Part shown: positions 8,573-17,065 of the stretch, one piece after another
Layout: the number at the start of each line of letters is the position of its first letter
How positions within the stretch are numbered: position 1 is the first letter of the stretch
Assembly: GCF_046557915.1 (NCBI RefSeq)
Contig: NZ_JBHEBG010000001.1
Coordinates: 434,001-498,000, forward strand
Direction: 5' to 3'
Origin: JBHEBG01 sp046557915
Lineage (GTDB): Bacteria > Bacteroidota > Bacteroidia > Flavobacteriales > Flavobacteriaceae
DNA: 64,000 nucleotides
Position numbers and translations under genes: made by a program
The notes under the pieces: generated by a model
Seen by the model: only the letters and a program-made list of their open reading frames with translations
Database searches by the model: none
Told to the model about the DNA's origin: nothing

Positions 8573-9421
8573 TCAACCGCCTAAAAGGGCAGATTCTCTA
8601 TACTGGGTAGGTGAATATGCGGTCATTTTTTTAAAGAACCTACTAAAGTGTGCCGGATCGTTGAAGCCCAATTCGTAAGCTATTTCCTGATTTTGCTTGT
8701 CGGAGAAATTCATTAGTCGCTTGGCTTCCAGAGCCAGGCGTTCCAAGATAATTTGTTGTGGTGATTTTTGGTTGTAAATAGCGAACAAATTGGAAAGGGT
8801 CTTGGGAGATTTGTATAACATATCCGCATAATCACTGACTTTGCGTTTCGTCTTAAAATGTAAATCTACCAGAACATTGAACTTTCTAATGACATCTATA
8901 TGCTCGTTATCCAACTTTTTTACAATAAGCTGTTCTTTGGCCAAGCGGGTAGACATAATGATTAGCCGCTTCAATAACATTTGTAGCATATCGCCCTGAA
9001 TTTTGTCTGGGGTATTAAACTCATCAATAAATACCTCCAACAATATATTAAACTTACGCTCCTGTTCTTTTGGTATGGTAATTATAGGAAGGTCTTGCGT
9101 TCCAAAGAAAAGAATGCCGTTACAAGAGACCTCGCTATCATGGTCCGTAATACAGTAAAACTCTCTATTGAACAAAAATGCCGTTAACGGCAATTCCGAA
9201 ACTTTATAGGAAACATGTTGCAGATACGTAGTGGTCACCAACTGGCCAGGAAGCAATTCTATTTCCAATCCGTCTACCTCAAATTTCACTGGGGTATTGT
9301 TCCTGTTCCACAGAATTTTTATGGTCCCCGAGCTTATCGAAAAAGAAGCCTCGTTTGCAAGTATATCATCTGTAAGACCAAATATTGACGTTGTTTTGGG
9401 GTTGGAGAACTCTAGTTTCAT
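8573..9421 (-). CDS. AraC-family transcriptional regulator
   Basis: The protein has 282 residues. An N-terminal cupin-like sensing half (about 1-150) is followed by a C-terminal double helix-turn-helix (about 185-280). The family signature is present: ELGFNDPAHFSRFFKKMTAYSPTQYR. It is a DNA-binding regulator of neighbouring or metabolic genes; the effector is unknown. The adjacent downstream AhpD-like gene is the natural candidate target. Confidence 0.92.
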   Translation of the reverse strand: MKLEFSNPKTTSIFGLTDDILANEASFSISSGTIKILWNRNNTPVKFEVDGLEIELLPGQLVTTTYLQHVSYKVSELPLTAFLFNREFYCITDHDSEVSCNGILFFGTQDLPIITIPKEQERKFNILLEVFIDEFNTPDKIQGDMLQMLLKRLIIMSTRLAKEQLIVKKLDNEHIDVIRKFNVLVDLHFKTKRKVSDYADMLYKSPKTLSNLFAIYNQKSPQQIILERLALEAKRLMNFSDKQNQEIAYELGFNDPAHFSRFFKKMTAYSPTQYRESALLGG

Positions 9422-9677
9422 AGTATAAATTTCATAGATTTCGCGGATAATATAAGCCCTTTTATCCTTTTATTTTGGAGGAATTGGACATGTAAGTAGC
9501 TTTTTCAATTACATAAGTCCTTTTTTTTTGTTTATACTTACATCAAGATAAAGACATACCATGAAGTGATTGTTAAACAAAACTGTTAATCATTTAAACA
9601 AACTTTTGCACAAAGGAATCTTTTGGTAATATTGAACTTTCTTTTTGGTAGCCGATCCATTTTAAGATTTTACCCTT

Positions 9678-10199
9678 ATGACAGAAATAAACGATTACGA
9701 CAAGGCAGCACATAAATTTTACAATACTCAAAAAATAACCGGCCCATCTATACTTTCTTGGGATATCTTTAGTACTTACTTCGATAAGCTGTGCAAAAAT
9801 TATGCGGATATCCATTCGTTGAACGTTTTGTCTAAAACCAATAATTGGTCCTATTCCTCCGTATTTGAAGAGGAACTGCTTCAAAAAGAGAGCGTAATCA
9901 TTGTAACAGATCCATATCTAAGTATTGTACACGCTTCCAATAATGTTCATGGGATGAATGGATATAAACCGGAGGAGATTTTAGGTAAAAAACCCAAAAT
10001 GTTCCAAGGAGAGGGTACTAATAGGGAAACTACCGCTTATATATCTGAGGCGGTAAAAAATAAGGTTCCTTTTGAAGCTACCATCCTAAATTATAGAAAA
10101 AACGGAGAGCCCTACAAATGTTGGATCAAGGGCGGGCCAGTTTTTGATAAAAGGGGCAAGGTGGTAAACTTTATTGCCTTTGAAAAAGAAGTGGCTTAG
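9678..10199 (+). CDS. Single-domain PAS protein
   Basis: The protein has 173 residues. Roughly residues 70-170 form a PAS domain (IIVTDPYLSIVHASNN through FIAFEKEV), preceded by a helical N-terminus. It resembles LOV-type PAS domains in the EEILGKKPKMFQGEGTN loop. The photoactive Cys of true LOV domains is replaced in KKPKMFQG, so flavin photochemistry is not expected. No output domain is present. It probably acts as a small sensor or protein-interaction module. No operon partner is evident. Confidence 0.82.
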   Translation: MTEINDYDKAAHKFYNTQKITGPSILSWDIFSTYFDKLCKNYADIHSLNVLSKTNNWSYSSVFEEELLQKESVIIVTDPYLSIVHASNNVHGMNGYKPEEILGKKPKMFQGEGTNRETTAYISEAVKNKVPFEATILNYRKNGEPYKCWIKGGPVFDKRGKVVNFIAFEKEVA

Positions 10200-10286
10200 G
10201 CTAACCTTATTTACAGCAAAAGATCGTGATATCATCTGCTAACCTCAAGACCTTTGTGCAAACACGGTCTTATATAGATACTAGGA

Positions 10287-11729
10287 TTAAAAATTACAGC
10301 TTTCTATTTCCGTTACCCTTAAGGTATTTACCATTCCCTTATCTTTAATCGGCATTGCGGCCAAACTAATTAACATGTCTCCTGTATCCAAAAAGCCTTT
10401 TTGGCAAGCTATTTTATTTACGTCTTCGATGGTTTCGTCAGTGGAAACGTATCTATCGTAATAAAATGCCTTTACCCCCCAAAGAAGGTTTAATTGGGTT
10501 AGTATTCTTTTGTTGGATGTGAACACCAAAATATGTGCACTAGGTCTCCATGCCGATATTTGAAAAGCGGTATAACCACTATTGGTAAGCGTTGAAATGG
10601 CCTTTGCTTTAATTTCATTGGCCATAATGGCCGCATGGTAACATACGGATTTGGTAATGTACCTTTTGGTACGTATATGGGGTGGATCGTGAGGGACCGC
10701 AATTAAGTCCGAACCTTCCACACTTTTTAGTATGCTCGACATTTTTTCTATTACCTGCACCGGATAGTTTCCCACGGAGGTTTCACCAGATAGCATTACG
10801 GCATCTGCGCCATCCATTACAGAATTGGCCACATCGTTTACTTCCGCTCTGGTAGGAGTAAGACTGGTAATCATAGTTTCCATCATCTGGGTCGCTATGA
10901 TAACAGGAATCCTAGCTTTTTTTGCCCGCAGTACCAACTGTTTCTGAATTAATGGTACTTCTTGGGCCGGCACTTCCACTCCAAGGTCACCACGTGCTAC
11001 CATGAGGCCATCGCAATAGGCCACAATCTTATCAATATTATCAACCGCCTCGGGTTTTTCTATTTTGGCAATTATTGGAATTTTGTGCTCGGAATGTTCT
11101 TTTATAATGTTCTGAAGATCGATTAGATCTTGACTAAAACGCACAAAGGACAATGCAATCCAATCCACATCCAAGGAAATTGCAAAAATGGCATCTTTAA
11201 TGTCCTTTTCAGTTAATGCGGGTAACGAAATGTTAGTGTTTGGTAGGTTTACCCCTTTCTTGGATTTTAATGGTCCGCCTTGAATTACCTTAGCCGTAAC
11301 CTGATCTTTCTTGTTGGTAGAAACTACCTCGAACATAAGTTTCCCATCGTCTAACAGAACGCGCTCCCCCGGTTTTACATCTTTAGGAAAACTATCGTAG
11401 TTCATATATACCCTTTCCGCTGTCCCTTCAAAAGGTTTTCCGGTAGCAAATACTATTTCATCGCCTGGCGCAACAACAACCTCTCCGGCCATTGCCCCAA
11501 CCCTAAGTTTTGGGCCTTGTAGATCAGCTAAAATGGAAGTGCTTGTTCCTAACTCTTCGTTTAACTCACGTATTATTTTAATGCGCTCGATCACATCTTC
11601 ATAATCGGCATGGGAGAAATTTATTCGAAAGACATCCACTCCGGCCGCAATCATGTCTCGTAGCACTTCCTTCTTACTGGTCGCAGGTCCTAGGGTTGCT
11701 ACTATCTTGGTCTTTTTTTTACTTGGCAT
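10287..11729 (-). CDS. pyk: Pyruvate kinase
   Basis: This 480-residue glycolytic enzyme converts phosphoenolpyruvate and ADP to pyruvate and ATP. The N-terminal KIVATLGPATS, RINFSHA and LLDDGKLMFEV segments, the Mg-binding MVARGDLGVEVP loop and the QMMETMI segment are all intact. A C-terminal regulatory domain follows. The upstream IPExxxVDY gene ends 4 bases before this start, so the pair is co-transcribed, an arrangement typical of Flavobacteriia. Confidence 0.98.
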   Translation of the reverse strand: MPSKKKTKIVATLGPATSKKEVLRDMIAAGVDVFRINFSHADYEDVIERIKIIRELNEELGTSTSILADLQGPKLRVGAMAGEVVVAPGDEIVFATGKPFEGTAERVYMNYDSFPKDVKPGERVLLDDGKLMFEVVSTNKKDQVTAKVIQGGPLKSKKGVNLPNTNISLPALTEKDIKDAIFAISLDVDWIALSFVRFSQDLIDLQNIIKEHSEHKIPIIAKIEKPEAVDNIDKIVAYCDGLMVARGDLGVEVPAQEVPLIQKQLVLRAKKARIPVIIATQMMETMITSLTPTRAEVNDVANSVMDGADAVMLSGETSVGNYPVQVIEKMSSILKSVEGSDLIAVPHDPPHIRTKRYITKSVCYHAAIMANEIKAKAISTLTNSGYTAFQISAWRPSAHILVFTSNKRILTQLNLLWGVKAFYYDRYVSTDETIEDVNKIACQKGFLDTGDMLISLAAMPIKDKGMVNTLRVTEIESCNF

Positions 11730-11733
11730 CTTC

Positions 11734-12198
11734 TTAAAAGATTAAATTTTGTTTAGATTTTAGTGTGTTGGTTTCTATGGTATAGGCGGTAATCATCTCT
11801 GGTATGGCCAAAAGGCTTTTTACGAGATCTTCGGTAACATCCAGATCGTCCTGTTCAATTTTCAAAAAGTAATCCACCTCTTTATATTCGGATACTAGAT
11901 AGTGCACGGTATAGGAGGTTTCGTCCCGAAAAAGACCGTTTTGGTCCAAATCCGATTCCCCCATACTTGTGTTCGTTATCAAAGTCCAGTACTTGTCATT
12001 TATCAGGTCTTTCCATTCAAAAAATGGGAAAGATACGTTCTCGGATATGTCCAAATCCATACGGGGACGTTGCAAGCTCGATTTTAAATATTTATTGATG
12101 GCATAGGCAGCAGCGTAATCTTCCAAGCTACTGTGCAAGGCGATCAATTTAAACGAATCATCATAAAAATCTTTGGAAATTTTATGTACAACTGCCAT
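11734..12198 (-). CDS. IPExxxVDY family protein
   Basis: The protein has 154 residues and belongs to a Bacteroidota-specific family named for a short motif. Here it reads VSEYKEVDYFLKIE (about residues 100-114), a slightly degenerate form. It has no signal peptide or membrane segment. It sits 4 bases upstream of pyk and downstream of rnc on the same strand. The family's biochemical role is not known to me. Confidence 0.85.
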   Translation of the reverse strand: MAVVHKISKDFYDDSFKLIALHSSLEDYAAAYAINKYLKSSLQRPRMDLDISENVSFPFFEWKDLINDKYWTLITNTSMGESDLDQNGLFRDETSYTVHYLVSEYKEVDYFLKIEQDDLDVTEDLVKSLLAIPEMITAYTIETNTLKSKQNLIF

Positions 12199-12310
12199 AA
12201 CTCCTCACATGAAGACGTAAATATATAATTAATAAAGAAACTAGCCTAGCCAATAGCGGGGTTTGAAACGGCAAGTGCCCACGAAAACGTTAGAGTTACA
12301 GGTTTTGGCC

Positions 12311-13048
12311 TTAAGATTTGTCCATTCTGTCCTGTAAAGCAAAATAGGCTCTTTTGGAAGCTTTTTCCTCCGCCTTCTTTTTTGAGGTAGCTCTTGCTTT
12401 GGCCATAACTTTGTTTTCTATGGAAAGCTTAACCGCAAAATGTTTCATAACATCGTTACCCGTATCTTCATAAATATCGAAGTGAAATAATTTTTTCTGT
12501 TTTTGGCACCATTCAATGATCAAGCTCTTATAGCTAATTACTTTGCCTTCGAGCAGTTCTATATCAACATAAGGTTCTATGACCCTTTCGTTTATGAACT
12601 TTTCACAAAAGTTGTATCCCCTATCCAAATAAATGGCCCCCACTAGGGCTTCAAATACGTTTCCATGTATATTATCCCCGAAATGCGACTTTGGGATACG
12701 GCTCTTAACAAACTTGATAAGGTTTAAATCTTTCCCCAATTCGTTAAGATGTTCCCTGCTTACGATTTTAGATCTCATTTTGGTAAGATATCCTTCATCG
12801 CCGTTAGGCACTTCGTTGTAAAGATGTTTGGAAATAATAGTCCCAAGCATAGCATCGCCCAGAAATTCTAAGCGCTCATAGTTCATAGGGGTACCACTTT
12901 CATCCTTTTCATTGGCTGATCTGTGTAGAAAAGCTTTTTTAAATATTTCGAGATCCTTTGGTCTAAATCCTAAAATTTTTGTTATTCCCAAAAAAAAATC
13001 CCCATCCTCCTTCGGATGGGAATTAAATATATTGGCGGGAAAACTCAT
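12311..13048 (-). CDS. rnc: Ribonuclease III
   Basis: This 245-residue double-strand RNA endonuclease processes rRNA precursors and structured transcripts. The catalytic signature ERLEFLGDAMLG is present, and a C-terminal double-stranded RNA-binding domain follows (about 170-240). It starts 6 bases after the fabF stop on the minus strand. The acpP-fabF-rnc order is classical across bacteria. Confidence 0.97.
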   Translation of the reverse strand: MSFPANIFNSHPKEDGDFFLGITKILGFRPKDLEIFKKAFLHRSANEKDESGTPMNYERLEFLGDAMLGTIISKHLYNEVPNGDEGYLTKMRSKIVSREHLNELGKDLNLIKFVKSRIPKSHFGDNIHGNVFEALVGAIYLDRGYNFCEKFINERVIEPYVDIELLEGKVISYKSLIIEWCQKQKKLFHFDIYEDTGNDVMKHFAVKLSIENKVMAKARATSKKKAEEKASKRAYFALQDRMDKS

Positions 13049-13054
13049 TTTTGT

Positions 13055-14305
13055 TTAACTGATTTTTTTGAAAACAACACATGCATTATGACCTCCAAAC
13101 CCAAATGTGTTGCTCATGGCAACCTTAACCTCTCGTTTCTGCGCCTTGTTAAGCGTTAAATTTAAAGATGGGTCTATGTTCTCGTCCACGGTTTCGTGGT
13201 TTATCGTAGGAGGCACCAAACTATTTTCCATGGCCAAAATAGATGCTATGGCCTCAATGGCACCAGCAGCCCCCAATAAATGACCGGTCATAGATTTGGT
13301 AGAATTGATGTTGATATTGGGCGCATGATCGCCAAATACCTGTGAAATTGCTTTCAGCTCGGCAACATCACCCAAGGGCGTAGATGTACCGTGTGTGTTG
13401 ATCGCATCTATATCCTCAGGTTGCATTCCGGCATCGCGCAAGCAATTTTGCATAACCCGTACCACTCCAATTCCTTCTGGATGGGGCGCTGTCATATGAT
13501 AAGCATCGCTAGACATACCTCCTCCGGCAACCTCAGCATAAATTTTTGCGCCTCTTGCCTTGGCGTGTTCATATTCTTCCAAGATAAGGGCTCCTGCTCC
13601 TTCTCCCAAAACAAAACCATCCCTGGTAGCGTCAAAAGGCCTAGAAGCCGTTTCCGGACTTTCATTTCTTGTAGATAGGGCATGCATGGCATTAAACCCG
13701 CCCATTCCTGCTATGGTAACGGCAGCTTCACTACCTCCTGTTACCACAACATCGCAATGTCCCAAACGGATATAGTTAAGTGCATCTATCATGGCGTTCG
13801 CCGAAGAGGCACAGGCCGATACTGTGGTATAGTTAGGCCCCATGAAACCATGTTTGATGGAGATATTGCCAGGGGCAATATCCGCTATCATCTTTGGAAT
13901 AAAGAAAGGATTAAATCTTGGGGTGCCGTCACCTGCGGCATAATTCATTACCTCGTTCTGGAAGGTTTCCAGACCACCAATACCGGCGCCCCAGATTACC
14001 CCTACCCTGAACTTGTCTATTTTATCCAAATCCATCCCAGAATCTTTAATGGCCTCGTCGGAGGACACCAAAGCATATTGGGCAAACCGGTCTAATTTTC
14101 TGGCTTCTTTTCTATCAAAAAAATCAGCCGAATCATATCCTTTTAGTTCGCAAGCAAACTTCGTTTTAAATTTTTCGGTATCGTAATAGGTGATAGGGGC
14201 ACAACCACTTTTGCCATTCTTCAACCCATTCCAGTATGCCTCAATATCATTACCGATAGGTGTTAAAGCACCTAAACCTGTAACCACTACTCGCTTTAAC
14301 TGCAT
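13055..14305 (-). CDS. fabF: Beta-ketoacyl-ACP synthase II
   Basis: This 416-residue enzyme elongates acyl-ACP chains with malonyl-ACP in fatty-acid synthesis. The catalytic triad is visible: Cys165 (SACASSANAM), His in NTHGTSTPLGD and His in GHLLGAAGAIE. The length is normal. It follows acpP with a terminator-like hairpin between them and precedes rnc by 6 bases. Confidence 0.98.
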   Translation of the reverse strand: MQLKRVVVTGLGALTPIGNDIEAYWNGLKNGKSGCAPITYYDTEKFKTKFACELKGYDSADFFDRKEARKLDRFAQYALVSSDEAIKDSGMDLDKIDKFRVGVIWGAGIGGLETFQNEVMNYAAGDGTPRFNPFFIPKMIADIAPGNISIKHGFMGPNYTTVSACASSANAMIDALNYIRLGHCDVVVTGGSEAAVTIAGMGGFNAMHALSTRNESPETASRPFDATRDGFVLGEGAGALILEEYEHAKARGAKIYAEVAGGGMSSDAYHMTAPHPEGIGVVRVMQNCLRDAGMQPEDIDAINTHGTSTPLGDVAELKAISQVFGDHAPNININSTKSMTGHLLGAAGAIEAIASILAMENSLVPPTINHETVDENIDPSLNLTLNKAQKREVKVAMSNTFGFGGHNACVVFKKIS

Positions 14306-14348
14306 TGAACCTAATTTTTGTTTATAATCCCTAAGGCAAGTGTAAATT

Positions 14349-14386
14349 AAAAAAAATTATCCATGCGGCACGGTTGCCACATGGAT
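14349..14386 (-). terminator. Terminator/attenuator between acpP and fabF
   Basis: On the minus strand, ATCCATGTGGCA pairs with TGCCGCATGGAT with one mismatch, and eight T follow after AA. It lies inside the acpP-fabF operon, so partial termination would raise ACP output over FabF. Confidence 0.75.
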
Positions 14387-14416
14387 ATTTTTAATCTTGT
14401 CCAAGAAATCATTAAA

Positions 14417-14650
14417 TTACTTCGCTTCTTCTATATAACTTATGGCTTGGCCAACTGTTGCAATGTTTTCAGCTTGATCATCTGGGATTTGAATATCGAA
14501 TTCTTTTTCGAACTCCATAATCAACTCAACAGTATCCAATGAATCCGCCCCTAGGTCGTTGGTAAAGCTAGCTTCTGCGACTACTTCGTTCTCATCAACA
14601 CCCAATTTATCAACGATGATAGCTTTTACTCTTGATGCAATGTCTGACAT
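14417..14650 (-). CDS. acpP: Acyl carrier protein
   Basis: The 77 residues form the acidic four-helix carrier of fatty-acid synthesis. The phosphopantetheine attachment site is Ser37 in GADSLDTVEL. It is the first gene of the acpP-fabF-rnc operon. The hairpin downstream probably keeps its mRNA more abundant than that of fabF. Confidence 0.99.
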   Translation of the reverse strand: MSDIASRVKAIIVDKLGVDENEVVAEASFTNDLGADSLDTVELIMEFEKEFDIQIPDDQAENIATVGQAISYIEEAK

Positions 14651-14683
14651 AATAATATCGGTTTTATATATTTAAATTGTTGG

Positions 14684-14691
14684 CAAAAATA
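14684..14691 (-). promoter_or_regulatory. Possible -7 box of the acpP operon
   Basis: The minus strand reads TATTTTTG, matching TAnnTTTG, 33 bases upstream of the acpP start. No convincing -33 TTTG was found at the right spacing. Confidence 0.35.
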
Positions 14692-14808
14692 AAAAACTTT
14701 GGTTTAATAACACTATTTATGGTCAAAATGTATGGTAATTTAAGAAATTTAAGCTCAAGAGTATTATTTTAGCCTATAATTCTTCTCGCTTAACCTTTAA
14801 TTAGCTTA

Positions 14809-15372
14809 ATGAAACGAATTGTTCTTTTTGCCTCGGGTTCCGGGACCAATGTTGAAAATATAGCCCGTTACTTTCAGGGCAATGAAAAGGTTACCTTGGC
14901 TTGTGTTTTTTCCAATAAGAGGCAGGCAAAGGTTTTGGAAAGATGCAACAATCTAAATATTAGCTATTTATGTTTTAATAAGCAGGCGTTTTACAACACC
15001 ACTTGCGTATTGGATGCCTTAAAGGGGCTTAAACCAGATCTTATTGTGCTCGCAGGATTCTTATTGAAAATACCAGAAAACCTTGTGCAAGAATTTCCAA
15101 ACAAAATTATAAATATCCATCCTGCCCTGTTGCCAAAATACGGAGGTAAGGGAATGTATGGCATGCATGTACACCAAGCAGTTAAGGATAATAATGAAGA
15201 GGAAACCGGAATTACCATCCATTATGTCAACGAAAAATATGATGACGGTGCCATTATAAAGCAGTTTACAACTAAAATTCTACCGCAGGATAGTGCAGAA
15301 ACCATTGCACAAAAAGTGCATCAGCTAGAATATGAGCACTTTCCGGAAACGATTTCAAACCTGTTATTGTAG
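14809..15372 (+). CDS. purN: Phosphoribosylglycinamide formyltransferase
   Basis: This 187-residue enzyme transfers a formyl group from 10-formyl-THF to GAR in purine synthesis. It shows the N-terminal GSGTNVENI loop, the catalytic HPALLPKYGGKG region and a late EETGITIHYV segment. It is transcribed divergently from acpP and starts a plus-strand run that ends with a PurF homologue. RNase H follows after 6 bases. Confidence 0.96.
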   Translation: MKRIVLFASGSGTNVENIARYFQGNEKVTLACVFSNKRQAKVLERCNNLNISYLCFNKQAFYNTTCVLDALKGLKPDLIVLAGFLLKIPENLVQEFPNKIINIHPALLPKYGGKGMYGMHVHQAVKDNNEEETGITIHYVNEKYDDGAIIKQFTTKILPQDSAETIAQKVHQLEYEHFPETISNLLL

Positions 15373-15378
15373 CATTAA

Positions 15379-16014
15379 ATGGGTAAAAAAGAGAAGTTCT
15401 ATACCGTCTGGAAAGGAAAACGACCTGGTATTTATACCACTTGGAAAGATTGCAAGGCAGCAATCAGTGGCTACAAAGGTGCACAATACAAGTCGTTTGC
15501 ATCTTTTGCCGAGGCAAAAAAAGCATATAACGGTGATTATAACGATTATAAAGGGAAGAAAACAAAAACTGCATCGCTCTCCAAAGAACAACTGCTCAGA
15601 ATAGGAACACCAAATTACAATTCCATTTCGGTAGACGCCGCTTCTAGCGGAAATCCGGGCATTATGGAATATCGTGGTGTAGACACAAAGACGGGAAAGG
15701 AATTGTTTAAACAAGGCCCTTTTAATGAAGGAACCAATAATATAGGTGAATTTTTGGCGTTGGTGCACGGCTTGGCATACCTAAAGCAAAAAAAAAGCGA
15801 ACGAATAATATACACGGATTCTAGAACCGCCATGAGCTGGATCCGAAAAAAAATCTGCAACAGTAAACTAAAGAAGACCGCAAAGAACAAAGCAGTTTTC
15901 GAAATGGTAGATAGGGCGCTACATTGGTTAAGGAACAACGAGTACAATACCAAAATTGTGAAGTGGGAGACCAAGGCATGGGGAGAAATCCCTGCCGATT
16001 TTGGGCGTAAATAA
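15379..16014 (+). CDS. RNase H with N-terminal viroplasmin domain
   Basis: The protein has 211 residues. Residues about 5-50 form the caulimovirus viroplasmin/RNase H N-terminal domain (YTVWKGKRPGIYTTW, SFASFAEAKKAY), which binds RNA-DNA hybrids. An RNase H fold follows, with VDAASSGNPG, an acidic NIGEFLALVHGL and YTDSRTAMSW carrying the metal-binding Asp/Glu. It removes RNA from hybrids. It sits between purN and the PfkB kinase. Confidence 0.93.
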   Translation: MGKKEKFYTVWKGKRPGIYTTWKDCKAAISGYKGAQYKSFASFAEAKKAYNGDYNDYKGKKTKTASLSKEQLLRIGTPNYNSISVDAASSGNPGIMEYRGVDTKTGKELFKQGPFNEGTNNIGEFLALVHGLAYLKQKKSERIIYTDSRTAMSWIRKKICNSKLKKTAKNKAVFEMVDRALHWLRNNEYNTKIVKWETKAWGEIPADFGRK

Positions 16015-16093
16015 TGACCTTCAAAATTTAGTGCTTTTCGCTATCGCGTTTAGATATTCAAAAGTGTATATTTGCACAAAAATATTAAACCTA

Positions 16094-17020
16094 ATGGGTA
16101 AATTGCTGATAATTGGCACGGTTGCTTTTGATGCCATTGAAACTCCCTTCGGAAAAACAGACAAGATTTTAGGGGGCGCCGGTACCTTCATAGGCTTGGC
16201 AGCCTCTCAATTTAATGTAGATTCGGCCATTGTTTCGGTCGTGGGTGATGATTTTCCACAAGAATACCTTGATTTACTTTCTAGCAAAAACATAGATCTA
16301 TCGGCCTTGGAAATTGTAAAAGGGGGTAAAACCTTTTTCTGGAGCGGTAGGTACCATAATGATCTTAACACAAGGGACACCTTAGCTACGGAGCTTAATG
16401 TACTTGCTGATTTTAATCCTGTGGTCCCAGAAAATTTTGCGGACGCCGATGTGGTTATGCTTGGCAACCTGCATCCCAATATACAGTTAAGTGTCGTTGA
16501 TCAGATGAAGGTAAGACCTAAACTGATTATCCTGGACACCATGAATTTTTGGATGGACAATACCCTTGATGAATTATTACAGGTAATCAAAAAAATAGAT
16601 GTCATTACCATTAATGATGAGGAAGCCAGGCAGCTTACCAACGAATACTCCTTGGTTAAGGCCGCCGCCCAGATCCAAAAAATGGGCCCTAAATACGTTG
16701 TTATAAAAAAAGGGGAACATGGTGCACTGTTGTTTCATGAAGACAATATCTTTTTTGCACCCGCCCTGCCATTGGAAGAGGTATTTGACCCAACCGGAGC
16801 TGGAGATACCTTTGCGGGTGGCTTTGCCGGTTACCTTACTGAAACCAGAAATGTTTCGTTCAACAATTTAAAGAATGCAATAATCCACGGTTCCAATCTA
16901 GCATCGTTCTGTGTAGAGCGGTTTGGCACTGAACGGATGGAAAATCTGAAAAGGGAAGAAGCTTCCCAAAGATTGCTTCAGTTTAAGAAGTTGACACAAT
17001 TTGATATAGAATTGCAATAA
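16094..17020 (+). CDS. PfkB-family carbohydrate or nucleoside kinase
   Basis: I chose the ATG at 16094 (308 residues, MGKLLIIGTVAFDAIETPFG). The longer frame back to 16001 overlaps the RNase H end and has no family similarity. The C-terminal signature DPTGAGDTFAGGFAGYL holds the catalytic Asp. The family phosphorylates sugars or nucleosides with ATP. The substrate is unknown; location beside purN and purF makes a nucleoside or ribose plausible but unproven. A clear terminator follows. Confidence 0.9.
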   Translation: MGKLLIIGTVAFDAIETPFGKTDKILGGAGTFIGLAASQFNVDSAIVSVVGDDFPQEYLDLLSSKNIDLSALEIVKGGKTFFWSGRYHNDLNTRDTLATELNVLADFNPVVPENFADADVVMLGNLHPNIQLSVVDQMKVRPKLIILDTMNFWMDNTLDELLQVIKKIDVITINDEEARQLTNEYSLVKAAAQIQKMGPKYVVIKKGEHGALLFHEDNIFFAPALPLEEVFDPTGAGDTFAGGFAGYLTETRNVSFNNLKNAIIHGSNLASFCVERFGTERMENLKREEASQRLLQFKKLTQFDIELQ

Positions 17021-17028
17021 AAAATATG

Positions 17029-17052
17029 CCCTGATCTTTCAGGGCTTTTTTA
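17029..17052 (+). terminator. Intrinsic terminator before the PurF homologue
   Basis: GCCCTG-ATCTTT-CAGGGC is followed by six T. It ends the purN-RNase H-kinase run 14 bases before the next ATG. Confidence 0.85.
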
Positions 17053-17065
17053 ATTTAGAGAAACA

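Noticed and set aside
8332..8610. 92-residue plus-strand frame
   Set aside because: It overlaps the end of the AraC gene, has no similarity and no start context; more likely chance.
9678..10199. LOV blue-light receptor
   Set aside because: The photoactive Cys is missing in KKPKMFQG; only a general PAS call is supported.
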